In this document: in pieces, positions 37,191 to 46,179 of the stretch
How positions within the stretch are numbered: the stretch's first letter is position 1
Layout: each line of letters opens with the position of its first letter
Assembly: GCF_022662175.1 (NCBI RefSeq)
Contig: NZ_JAKMCR010000001.1
Span: 62,001 to 126,000 of the forward strand
Length of the DNA stretch: 64,000 nucleotides
Source: Aestuariivivens marinum
GTDB lineage: Bacteria; Bacteroidota; Bacteroidia; Flavobacteriales; Flavobacteriaceae
Reading direction: 5' to 3'
The notes under the pieces: model-generated
Seen by the model: the letters and a program-made list of their open reading frames with translations, nothing else
The model's database searches: none
What the model was told of the DNA's origin: nothing
Position numbers and translations under genes: made by a program

Positions 37191-40100
37191 AGTTTAATCA
37201 TTTTATGAATTTTAGATTCATCTTCACTTACAACATGAACGAGATAGGCCCCTTTTGGGAATCCTTGCAACACTATTTTTAACAATCTATCTTGTTTTGC
37301 TTCAACTTCTTTGTTGTAAACCACCCCCCCTGTTATGTTAAAAATGGATATTGTTACATTCTTACTTTTTTGAAAGGTTTCACTTAAAGCAACATTTAAT
37401 ATATTTTTGGCAGGGTTGGGATAAAAATAAGTTTCTCCTCTAAAGTCAAATACCTCTTCATAAATACCCTGACATGTTTTATCGGTAAACACCTTTAAAA
37501 CATTGAATTTCCCAGCTTCCAAATTCAAGGTCACACGACTACTTGTGGTAGACGTAATTTCACCATTTAAATAAATATTATACGTTTGTGATCCAGAAAG
37601 GTCTAATGTTACGGCATCCTTATTATCTGATACTTTTGAAAAGACATTCAAATTTTCCGGCTCATCGACCTGTACCGTAAAACACTGTTCATAATCCGGT
37701 GCATCTGCTATGGTTATACATATGGTATAGGTTCCCGCAGACAAGTTTTCTAGAACTAAGGGATTGCTCACATCAAATGTAACCGTATTATCAAAACCCG
37801 TACTCGTTATTACAGCTGTGTAAGGGTAATCTACCAAGGCCGTAATATTGACTTTGCCATTATTACTATTTCTACAGGTCTCGCTGGTAACAGAGACCGA
37901 ATAATTGTTTTGGTCTAAAATGACGTCAACAGCTTTTTTAACTAAGATATAATCTGCAACTTCTTTTGTATCGGATCCCTTTGGATTCGTTACTGTTAAA
38001 ATCACCTTGTACAATCCCTCGGTATTATAAGTGACCAATGGATCTTCCTCTGTACTGGTTGATGGTGTACCACCTTCAAAAGTCCATTCCCATTGTGTTG
38101 GTCCTTCTGTTGACACATCAGAAAAGCTAACCTGACCCCCTTCGTAAACTTCAGTAAGGTTAGCTGTAAAATCTGCCACAGGAGGTGGTTGTACAGTTAC
38201 AGCAATATAATCGGTAATTGTTTTTGTATCAGTTCCAAATTCATTGGTAACGGCCAAAGACACTTCATAAGTTCCTTCTACATTATAAGTAACTTGTGGT
38301 GACTGTTCATTACTTGATGAGGGAGATCCTCCTGTAAAAGTCCATGACCATGCTGTTGGAGAACCCAATGAGGTGTCGGTAAAAGAAACAGATTCACCAA
38401 CATATATACTGGTATTATCTGCAACAAAATTTGCAATAGGTGACATATTGGGAGCTTCATTCATAACTTCTACAATCTCCTCTAAGGTCAACGCTTTTGA
38501 ATACACCCTTATATCGTCCAATTCCCCTATCCAATCGTAACTACCATTGTAAGCTGCACTTCCAATCCTTAGATTAGTTGCCGTACTGGTGTTTATAATG
38601 GTTGCTTCAGAATTAAATGAATCGCCACTATCAGGTTGATTAGCATAATATTGCCCATCTATATACAATTTTATAGAATTCATTGTTACACCATCCGTTG
38701 CGTCATAAGTAACCGCAATATGCCTCCATATATCATTATCCAACCTTGTTACTGAACTATCGTCATTCTGCACATTACAAGAACCTCCTTCCACCCGTAT
38801 ATTACCATTCTCTACCATAACATTCCACATGTTTCCAGATATGTTTTCTCCCCAGGACACAACTGTTTTTCTGGATCCCGCCGTAGTTGTTTTTATCCAT
38901 GCTGTAACCGTTCGTTCTCCCGTTCCACCAACACCCGTATAGGTATTCTCTAAATAATGCCCTGATTGTTTCTGATAGGCACTATTAGGGTTACCAAAAT
39001 GGTCGTCAACGTAAATTGCATCACCTGTACCTTGTACAACGAGGTCTCTTTTATATGTTGAATCATCAATTAAGTTATTTTGAAAATTAAATTGTGCTTG
39101 CAAAGGTCCAGTTCCTTGATTTTCTGTGACTGTGATATAATTGGTTACTTCTTTAGTATTGGATCCAAACTGATTTGTTGCTGTTAATGTTACTTTGTAT
39201 GTTCCAATGGCATTATAAGTAACCATTGGGTTTTGTTCGGTACTTGTAGTTGGAGTACCACCTTCAAAAATCCAACTCCAAGAGGAAGGCAAATTGGTTG
39301 ATGTATCTTCAAAATTTACAAAATTACCTTGAAAAACAGTTTGGGTGTCTGCTATGAAATTCGCTACAGGTGCTATGGCTTGATTGACCGTAATATAACC
39401 TTCAACTGTTTTGGTATCCGTTCCAAAATCGTTTGTCACCATAAGTATAACCTTATAAACCCCTGGATTCATATAAGTTACACTTGGGTTTTCGTCGGTG
39501 CTTGTTGCTGGTGTCCCGCCTTCAAAAGTCCAACTCCATGAATTTGGAAATCCTATGGATTGATTTTGAAAGTTAATGGTTTCGCCTTCAAAAATAGTTT
39601 GTGCATCTGATCCAAAATTACTCGTGGGCGGTTCCTCTATACCTACCAACTCAGCACTCCACACCCCACGTCCCCAAGTAGCGGCATATAATCTTTGGGT
39701 ATTATGTTGTATTTCAAGATCATTAACTACTACATTGGGTAATCCCAATCCAAATGATTGCCATTGGGTCAAGGTGTCATCAATATAATATACTCCAATG
39801 TCTGTGGCAATATAAAGTGCATTATGACTTGTATTGTCGTAAACAATGTCTGAAGTGGTTAAATTAGGCAATCCATTAGATATGTTTGACCAAGTTGTTC
39901 CTCCATTATCTGTTTTGTAGGCCTTCTCAAATGCACCATAACCCGTAAAACAAAGTGCCACTTGGTTAGGGTCATCGTAATCGACAGCAATGCCCTTGAT
40001 TACTCGGTTTGGCAAACCCGAACTAATTTCAACCCAATTGGCACCACCATCAGTGGTTTTCCAAATCCTTGCCTTAATTGAAGCGTAAATATAATCCGGA

Positions 40101-41884
40101 TTAGAAGGTGAAATAGCCATTTCATCAATCACATCGTTTACACCTAAATTGGCAAGTGTCTCCCAACTGTTACCACGATTGTTGGACTTCCATATTTGTC
40201 CGCTACCTTCGCCTAAAAAAAGAATAGCTGAATCAGTTGGATGTTGAATTAATGGTGGTAAACTTCCTGGTTTGGTATCGCCTAAATCGACACGACCAGA
40301 GGTAAAACCTCCATTATCGGTACGTTTAAAATCGCCATTATAGAGTGATCCATAAATAATGTTATGGTCTTGGGCATCAATCATACTCGTTCCACCATCA
40401 CCGCCTTTCCAATGGTGCCAAACACCATCATACCATATACTCGTTCCATTATCCTGGACGCCTACCACGAGGGTATTATCATCAGATTGCGATACCCCCA
40501 TACCATGTTGGTAGATTTCATGGTTTCCTACGGTATAGGTCAAAACATCATAGTTCAGCCCACCATCGGTACTTTTAACCAGCCAGCCATCGGTACCCAT
40601 ATAAATAGTACCGTTAACCACTTCTATTTCCCTATTATCGGCATGTACAAAATTACCACCAACCCCAGTAGACTGAGTATAGATCCAATTAGTAACTTTG
40701 GAAAAACTTATTCCTCCATTAATAGATCTGTAGGTATCCAAACTTCCATTTATAATTAAATTCGGATCGGTATCAGAAACCGCAAAACCTCCATACTGTC
40801 CCATTGCTCCATCTGGTGAGCCTCCTGAAACAAACGTGATACCGTTATCGACCGACTTAAGACTAACATTGTCACCTGCAAAGTATACATTATTTGGAGC
40901 AGCAGGAGAAACTGCTACTTGAGGGTCTGACCCCGAAGCTGTAGTTGCGGAAAAGGCCTGCCCAGAATTTGTCGACCTATATAGGAATTTACTTGAACTA
41001 TCAGTTGCATAAACTATGCTAGCATCTCCTGGTTTAAATTCTAAGTCTGTAATATTACCAGACAATACTGTCGTATAAGTTTGAAAACCATCTGAAGACC
41101 TTAAAAGCCCCGAAGATGTTCCTGCAAAAATAATATTGGTGTTTTCAGGGCTCATCAACAACTTATGAACCCTAGTAAAAGTAGATACCACATCTAAAGC
41201 GTAACCTGTAGGGCTCCATGTATTTCCTCCATCGGTAGATTTAAAAATACCAATACTATAATTTCCACTGCCGCCTACATTGGTTGATATATAAATTTCG
41301 TTATGGTCGTTCGGATTTACCGCGATACTCCAAATACCGGTTATTCCTAAGTCGTCTGTTTTAGGCGTCCAATTATTTCCTCCATCGGTCGTTATCCAAA
41401 GCCCTCCACCACGGCAACCAATGTAAATTCTATCTTCATTATCCGGATCGACCCAAATCGCATCTACCCTGCCGTTACCATTTCGCTTATCACTAAAGGG
41501 CTCTTTTAGTTCTACAAAAGGCCCTATTTCATTCCATTGGCTTTCGGTTATAGGGTCTATAACTATTTTTCCTGCCGAACTTTTCAAACTCGCCTCTAAA
41601 TCATGCTTTGACTTTCCCAAGTAATAGGTTAACCTAGGGTCGACCTGGGTCCTGTCTCCCGATGGATAAAAAACATCCTCATTAGCAATAATCCATCGTT
41701 GGAATTGTTTATAACCAGATCCTTTTCCTTTGTCTTTACTTTCAAAATATTTGTTCCCTTCTTTAATAACATCATAAACATTATAATTGGGATCATTCAT
41801 CATTTCCTTGTATTTCTGTGCTTGTAATTGAAATGAACCTAAAAGCAAAAGCATTGTTACAATTGCCTGAATTGACTTTCTCAT
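37187..41884 (-). CDS. Giant secreted Asp-box propeller/PKD/LamG protein with T9SS sorting domain
   Basis: A protein of about 1565 residues. It has a signal peptide (ends near QLQAQ), then a VPS10/sortilin-like beta-propeller region (about 60-745) with at least nine Asp-box repeats such as STDGGNTW, TTDGGANW and TDNGGTTW. PKD1 (about 750-838), PKD2 (838-921), LamG (925-1141), PKD3 (1148-1230) and PKD4 (1233-1318) follow. A cysteine-containing Ig-like region (1318-1485) and a T9SS type A sorting domain (from FYPNPAKNILNVAL) end the protein. It should be exported through T9SS and attached or released at the cell surface. No GH74 or sialidase active site was recognised. I start at ATG 41884, the signal-peptide Met, not at 41944. 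The architecture suggests glycan or matrix binding. Confidence 0.85.
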   Translation of the reverse strand: MRKSIQAIVTMLLLLGSFQLQAQKYKEMMNDPNYNVYDVIKEGNKYFESKDKGKGSGYKQFQRWIIANEDVFYPSGDRTQVDPRLTYYLGKSKHDLEASLKSSAGKIVIDPITESQWNEIGPFVELKEPFSDKRNGNGRVDAIWVDPDNEDRIYIGCRGGGLWITTDGGNNWTPKTDDLGITGIWSIAVNPNDHNEIYISTNVGGSGNYSIGIFKSTDGGNTWSPTGYALDVVSTFTRVHKLLMSPENTNIIFAGTSSGLLRSSDGFQTYTTVLSGNITDLEFKPGDASIVYATDSSSKFLYRSTNSGQAFSATTASGSDPQVAVSPAAPNNVYFAGDNVSLKSVDNGITFVSGGSPDGAMGQYGGFAVSDTDPNLIINGSLDTYRSINGGISFSKVTNWIYTQSTGVGGNFVHADNREIEVVNGTIYMGTDGWLVKSTDGGLNYDVLTYTVGNHEIYQHGMGVSQSDDNTLVVGVQDNGTSIWYDGVWHHWKGGDGGTSMIDAQDHNIIYGSLYNGDFKRTDNGGFTSGRVDLGDTKPGSLPPLIQHPTDSAILFLGEGSGQIWKSNNRGNSWETLANLGVNDVIDEMAISPSNPDYIYASIKARIWKTTDGGANWVEISSGLPNRVIKGIAVDYDDPNQVALCFTGYGAFEKAYKTDNGGTTWSNISNGLPNLTTSDIVYDNTSHNALYIATDIGVYYIDDTLTQWQSFGLGLPNVVVNDLEIQHNTQRLYAATWGRGVWSAELVGIEEPPTSNFGSDAQTIFEGETINFQNQSIGFPNSWSWTFEGGTPATSTDENPSVTYMNPGVYKVILMVTNDFGTDTKTVEGYITVNQAIAPVANFIADTQTVFQGNFVNFEDTSTNLPSSWSWIFEGGTPTTSTEQNPMVTYNAIGTYKVTLTATNQFGSNTKEVTNYITVTENQGTGPLQAQFNFQNNLIDDSTYKRDLVVQGTGDAIYVDDHFGNPNSAYQKQSGHYLENTYTGVGGTGERTVTAWIKTTTAGSRKTVVSWGENISGNMWNVMVENGNIRVEGGSCNVQNDDSSVTRLDNDIWRHIAVTYDATDGVTMNSIKLYIDGQYYANQPDSGDSFNSEATIINTSTATNLRIGSAAYNGSYDWIGELDDIRVYSKALTLEEIVEVMNEAPNMSPIANFVADNTSIYVGESVSFTDTSLGSPTAWSWTFTGGSPSSSNEQSPQVTYNVEGTYEVSLAVTNEFGTDTKTITDYIAVTVQPPPVADFTANLTEVYEGGQVSFSDVSTEGPTQWEWTFEGGTPSTSTEEDPLVTYNTEGLYKVILTVTNPKGSDTKEVADYILVKKAVDVILDQNNYSVSVTSETCRNSNNGKVNITALVDYPYTAVITSTGFDNTVTFDVSNPLVLENLSAGTYTICITIADAPDYEQCFTVQVDEPENLNVFSKVSDNKDAVTLDLSGSQTYNIYLNGEITSTTSSRVTLNLEAGKFNVLKVFTDKTCQGIYEEVFDFRGETYFYPNPAKNILNVALSETFQKSKNVTISIFNITGGVVYNKEVEAKQDRLLKIVLQGFPKGAYLVHVVSEDESKIHKMIKL

Positions 41885-42259
41885 GTGTTTATTTTTATTG
41901 TTTTGCATGTCATTTGAACGCCTAATTACTTGGCAATTTACCAAATGACCTTGTATGTTTTGGGAGACTAAATCGGCTTTTAGGGTAGATAAAATTATTT
42001 ATCCGATTTTAATCATCTTCAACTAAAGTCTATTTTTTTATCTTTTACGAGCATTTCCTTTTAAACATAACCTTAAACAACGCAGATATTATAGACTGAC
42101 CTGATATGTTTTCTTTAACTTTAGAAGAAACGGTAAACAGAATTTATCATTTATTAAAGTGCTTTCAAAATATTCAAAAAAACCCAGTATTAATGGACAA
42201 ACCATGATACTGGATTTTTAGGAACATTGCTATTAACCATAAAACACTTTACAATAAAC
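41885..42259. other. 375-base intergenic region
   Basis: No gene. It contains the terminator at 42184-42213 and the presumed promoter of the gene at 41884, but no TAnnTTTG box is visible on the minus strand. A small dyad (GATAAA-ATTA-TTTATC, near 41990) may be regulatory. Confidence 0.5.
42184..42213 (-). terminator. Terminator of the LamG-PKD-LamG gene
   Basis: Stem CCAGTAT..ATGG / CCAT.ATACTGG with a 5-base loop, about 47 bases past the stop. The minus-strand transcript continues into a run of seven Us. A T-run on the plus side makes it symmetric. Confidence 0.7.
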
Positions 42260-44119
42260 CTATTGCTTAATTACTTTGAACGTTGAAAATTGCAACCCAG
42301 ATCTTACTTTTACTATATATAAACCTGTAGCTAGGGTAGACATATCGACTTTTACTTCATTTGAAGCAGTATGGGGAATCTTACTAACCAAACCTCCTAA
42401 CATATTATAAACCGAAACCTTTAGAGTCATGTGTGTTTTAGTTCTGACAGTTAAATATTCTGATACTTTTGTTGGAAACAAACTAATATCTTGAATTTCT
42501 AAATTTGAAGCTACAGAAAGACTTTGTCTATTATATACACTTGTAATTTCACTAGAAGTCAATGCCCGTGAATAAACACGCACATCGTCTAGAGCACCTT
42601 TAAAACTTCTAGCAGCAACATCAAAATTTTCAGTACCCACATACAGAGGTGCTTCTGCTGTAATTAAAGTGCCAAACCCTGTAGATGTTGCTATTATGGA
42701 ACCATCAACATATAATTCATTTTTTCCAGAACCATCATAAACCGAAGCTATATGATGCCAAGTGTCATCTGCTATGTCAACAGCTCCATTATGGCCTGCT
42801 CCTGATACCTCAGTGCGCAACCTTCCAGAATCGTCTATTACCACAGAATACTTTTCTCTTGTACCTGATGCTCCCATAGATACAATACCCTGATACTCAT
42901 TAAAATTTGTTTTAATCCAAGCGGTTACAGTTCTGGGAGAATTTCCTGTAACAATAAAGTTTCCTGAACTTGCCAAAGAATGCCCATCTACAGAAGGTAA
43001 TGTTATAGCCGCATTTGGATTAGACTCATTATCATTCTCGTACATGGCTGAAAATCCAGTTTCTACTAATGTACCCGTTTCACCCGAATTATCGGTTAAA
43101 TCACCATCAAAATTATATTGTGCTTTTAAATAATTAACATTCCCTGTGATGGTAATGTAATTCGTTTTGGTTAACACTCCTTCACCACTTGCATTTCTAG
43201 CTATTAAGGTAATTGTATACGTTCCTGGTGTTCCATAAGACACTACCGGGTTTTGGTCATAAGTATTTCCAGACGCATCACCTCCACCAAAGTCCCACAC
43301 CCATACAGTAGGATTATTTGTTGTTGCACTACTATCGAAAGTAATATCTTCTCCTATATTAGCAGACGTAACATCGGCCATAAAATCTACAGAAGGTGTA
43401 CCCGATAAATCTGCTTCAGCCAGAGCTGCAACTTGGGCTTGTGACAATGCCCCAGAATATATAGCCACATCATTTAATACCCCTCTATAAAAATGGGTTG
43501 TACCATAAACAGCTTCACCTATACGAACATCGTGGGTTGCTACATTAGTATTAATAATTGTAGTTGACGCATTAAAAGAGCCTCCAATGTCCTGTAATAC
43601 TCCATCAATATACATTTTACAGGATGATAATTTACCTCCATCATCAGTTGGGTCGAAGGTTACGGCTACATGGTGCCATGATCCATTAGGTATAACATGG
43701 GAGCTTAAAATACTCGAGCTACCAGCTTCAATACGAATTTTTCCTAATTCTACCATAACATTAAACATTTGCCCCGATTCATTAATGCCCCATGATGCAA
43801 TAGTTCTTCTATTTGTTCCAGCTCTTAGTTTTATCCAAGCTGCCACTGTTCTAGCACCATCACCACCAACACCTTTATAACCTGTAGCCACCAAGTATTC
43901 GCCTGTAACATCTTGGGCGTCGAAAGCACTTTCTACATTACCAAAGTTGTCTGTTGCAAAAGTTTTAAGAGTACTCCCTACTTTTGTTAGTGTTCTTCCA
44001 TTACCCGAGGCGTCTGTTAAATCTCCATTGGTAGCAAACTCATATTTTGCTTCTAGAGTTTGCCCAAATACCATTGTACCTGTAAATAAGACTAATAATA
44101 AAAGTAATTTTGTTTTCAT
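42260..44119 (-). CDS. T9SS-secreted LamG-PKD-LamG protein
   Basis: A protein of about 619 residues with a signal peptide (ends VFGQ), LamG/ConA-like domain 1 (about 25-230, with RTVAAWIKL and WHHVAVTFD), a PKD domain (about 240-320, with WVWDFGGGD), LamG domain 2 (about 330-535, with RTVTAWIKT and DDVRVYSRALT) and a T9SS type A sorting domain (about 545-619, ending TFKVIKQ). No catalytic domain is seen, so it is probably a surface glycan-binding protein. I start at ATG 44119; an in-frame TTG 9 bases upstream is rejected. It is flanked by terminators on both sides and forms its own transcription unit. Confidence 0.87.
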   Translation of the reverse strand: MKTKLLLLLVLFTGTMVFGQTLEAKYEFATNGDLTDASGNGRTLTKVGSTLKTFATDNFGNVESAFDAQDVTGEYLVATGYKGVGGDGARTVAAWIKLRAGTNRRTIASWGINESGQMFNVMVELGKIRIEAGSSSILSSHVIPNGSWHHVAVTFDPTDDGGKLSSCKMYIDGVLQDIGGSFNASTTIINTNVATHDVRIGEAVYGTTHFYRGVLNDVAIYSGALSQAQVAALAEADLSGTPSVDFMADVTSANIGEDITFDSSATTNNPTVWVWDFGGGDASGNTYDQNPVVSYGTPGTYTITLIARNASGEGVLTKTNYITITGNVNYLKAQYNFDGDLTDNSGETGTLVETGFSAMYENDNESNPNAAITLPSVDGHSLASSGNFIVTGNSPRTVTAWIKTNFNEYQGIVSMGASGTREKYSVVIDDSGRLRTEVSGAGHNGAVDIADDTWHHIASVYDGSGKNELYVDGSIIATSTGFGTLITAEAPLYVGTENFDVAARSFKGALDDVRVYSRALTSSEITSVYNRQSLSVASNLEIQDISLFPTKVSEYLTVRTKTHMTLKVSVYNMLGGLVSKIPHTASNEVKVDMSTLATGLYIVKVRSGLQFSTFKVIKQ

Positions 44120-44509
44120 ATTTCTCAATTTTAAAATCAGTTAGTTTGTTAAAATTACTGAGAGAACAGGAAAAATAGGGTTATTTTTTCGTTGAAAACA
44201 GGGGAAATATTTTCGAAAACCTTATTATACAGATAAAAAAACAAAAACAATGTATAAGAGGATGCTATATCTACTTTAATCTTTAAAGCAGGACTTCTTT
44301 TACTTTGAAAGGGATAAAAAAACGTAATAAAATGAGGAGTTTTTGGAGCAATACTTTTATGAAGGTTTATAAAAAAGTAGTATAATTATTGATTCGTCAA
44401 AATAACATTTTTTGTGAATAACATACTAAAAAAACTATTATACAAACACAAAAGCCACCATAGGGCTTAACCTATCGGGGCTTTTGTTCTTCTGGTTTTT
44501 GTTTTGAAT
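44120..44509. other. 390-base intergenic region
   Basis: No gene. It holds the terminator at 44450-44486 and the upstream region of the LamG-PKD-LamG gene. No -7 consensus was found on the minus strand. A short CTTTAA/TTAAAG dyad lies near 44277. Confidence 0.5.
44450..44486 (-). terminator. Terminator of the arylsulfatase gene
   Basis: Outer stem AAAAGC / GCTTTT and inner stem ATAGG / CCTAT, 24 bases past the sulfatase stop. Internal mismatches are present. The leftward transcript soon reaches a T-rich tract. Confidence 0.6.
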
Positions 44510-46069
44510 TTATAATTCAGATTTAGTCAACTCCTCCAGTGTGGGCATTATAAACCTTTTATTTACTGGTGTATGGTGTTCTTTTTTGATGATTTCCTTG
44601 AATTTCACGATGAGTTCTGGGTATGTTTCAGAAATATCGTTTTGCTCGGCAATATCCTCTTCCAAATTATAGAGTTCAATATGTGTATTGTTCTTTTTAA
44701 TATTCTTCCAGACCATTTTCCACTTACCCATGCGAACAGCAACTTGTCCATTATACTCTGGAAATTCCCAATACATGTAATCATGCTCTCGTTGTTTTCC
44801 TTCTTGTGTAAGCGTGTTAAGAAAACTAATACCATCAGTATTACTAGGCGTTTCTACCTGTGCCACCTCACACAATGTTGGCATCACATCCCAAAATGCC
44901 GAGATATGATCGGTTGTAGTTCCTGGCACAATACGGCCTGGCCACGAAGCAATCATTGGCACTCGTATACCACCTTCATACACAAACCCCTTGCCCCTAC
45001 CGTAAACGCTCTCAAACGGTTTGGCACTATCAAACCAAGGGGAATCGGTACCGCCATTATAGGTCGGACCATTATCACTGGAGAATATAATAAGCGTATT
45101 GTCATATTTCCCCGTTTTCTTTAAATGATCAATAAGCTTCCCTATGTTTTCATCAAAATACGATACCATCCCTGCGTAGCTTGCATGTGGATATCTCACA
45201 GGAAAATACCCTCTTTGACCTAAATAGGGTTCTTCCTCTCCAAATTTATCGACATAATAATCAACCCATCGTTTAGGTGCCTGTATGGCTGCATGGGGTA
45301 TGGGCGTTGCCCAATACATAAAGAACGGTTCGTCCTTAACGCGGTCAACAAAACCAATCATTTTTTCAAAGGATACCTCCGGAGAATAATATGGTTGATT
45401 GTATTTGGCATAAGAAGCTTCGTCATAGGGGTCGACTCCCTCATCCAATTTCGTATTAGGCGGTACGGTATCGTTGGCCAAATGATAACGCTTTTCGTTT
45501 TCGTACAGATGCAATGGGTTATAAGTATGTGCCTGACGCTGACAGTTATACCCAAAGAAATAGTCAAATCCCATTTTTGTAGGAATTGACTCAGTATGAG
45601 GCGCACCGAGTCCCCACTTGCCGAACATCCCATTGGTATAACCTGCCTTTTTAAGCAATTTTGGTAAAATGACCACATCTGCCCCCAATGGTGACTGTCC
45701 CTCCAAGGTAGAATCTTTAGCCATTTCCACATAACTCCATACATCACCTCTGCTTCCCCATTCGTCATTGCCTCTTACCGGTGAATGTCCCATATGGGTT
45801 CCTGTCATAAGCGATGCTCTAGCAGGCGCACAAACAGGTGCCCCGGTATAATGTTGGGTGAACAACATCCCAGACTTAGCCAAAGCATCAATATTGGGGG
45901 TTTCTATTTTTTCCTGCCCGTAAGCTCCAACTTCGGCATAACCCAAATCGTCCGCTAAAATGTAGATGATGTTAGGTTTAATTTCCTTTACTAATTCTTT
46001 CTTGGTTTTAGAATTGCATGAAGCCAATGCAAGACAAAACAGTAACAAATAAATACTTCTAAGATTCAT
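44510..46069 (-). CDS. S1 family arylsulfatase (lipoprotein)
   Basis: A sulfatase of about 519 residues with a lipobox-type signal (ALASC, Cys18). The formylglycine signature C-A-P-A-R has modifiable Cys80 in PVCAPARASLMTG. Metal ligands lie in LADDLGYAEVG (D40, D41) and IFSSDNGPTYNGG. It hydrolyses sulfate esters and should act at the cell surface or in the periplasm. It is clearly different from the second sulfatase of this locus, so two sulfate positions or sugars may be targeted. I start at ATG 46069 (MNLRS); a GTG 6 bases upstream is less likely. A hairpin at 46094-46123 separates it from the SusCD genes. Confidence 0.93.
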   Translation of the reverse strand: MNLRSIYLLLFCLALASCNSKTKKELVKEIKPNIIYILADDLGYAEVGAYGQEKIETPNIDALAKSGMLFTQHYTGAPVCAPARASLMTGTHMGHSPVRGNDEWGSRGDVWSYVEMAKDSTLEGQSPLGADVVILPKLLKKAGYTNGMFGKWGLGAPHTESIPTKMGFDYFFGYNCQRQAHTYNPLHLYENEKRYHLANDTVPPNTKLDEGVDPYDEASYAKYNQPYYSPEVSFEKMIGFVDRVKDEPFFMYWATPIPHAAIQAPKRWVDYYVDKFGEEEPYLGQRGYFPVRYPHASYAGMVSYFDENIGKLIDHLKKTGKYDNTLIIFSSDNGPTYNGGTDSPWFDSAKPFESVYGRGKGFVYEGGIRVPMIASWPGRIVPGTTTDHISAFWDVMPTLCEVAQVETPSNTDGISFLNTLTQEGKQREHDYMYWEFPEYNGQVAVRMGKWKMVWKNIKKNNTHIELYNLEEDIAEQNDISETYPELIVKFKEIIKKEHHTPVNKRFIMPTLEELTKSEL

Positions 46070-46093
46070 AATCACAACATAAATATTAAAAAA

Positions 46094-46123
46094 TATAAGG
46101 GTCCCTATTACAGAACCCTTATA
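46094..46123 (-). terminator. Hairpin between the PKD-LamG lipoprotein and arylsulfatase genes
   Basis: TATAAGGGT / ACCCTTATA, a perfect 9-bp stem with a 12-base loop, followed on the minus strand by six Ts. It lies 57 bases after the upstream stop and 25 before the sulfatase ATG, so it may attenuate read-through from the SusCD operon. Confidence 0.65.
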
Positions 46124-46179
46124 GACTATTTTAAAATAAAAATATATTTTTAAAACTCACAACAAAAACATTAAGTATA

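Noticed and set aside
37187-41884. Sialidase or GH74 xyloglucanase call for the Asp-box propeller
   Set aside because: Asp boxes are structural; no sialidase arginine triad or GH74 catalytic aspartates could be recognised by eye.
37187-41944. 60-base longer start for the giant T9SS protein
   Set aside because: The extra 20 residues (MVNCQVIRRSNDMQ and so on) precede a normal signal peptide starting at MRKSIQA, so ATG 41884 is preferred.
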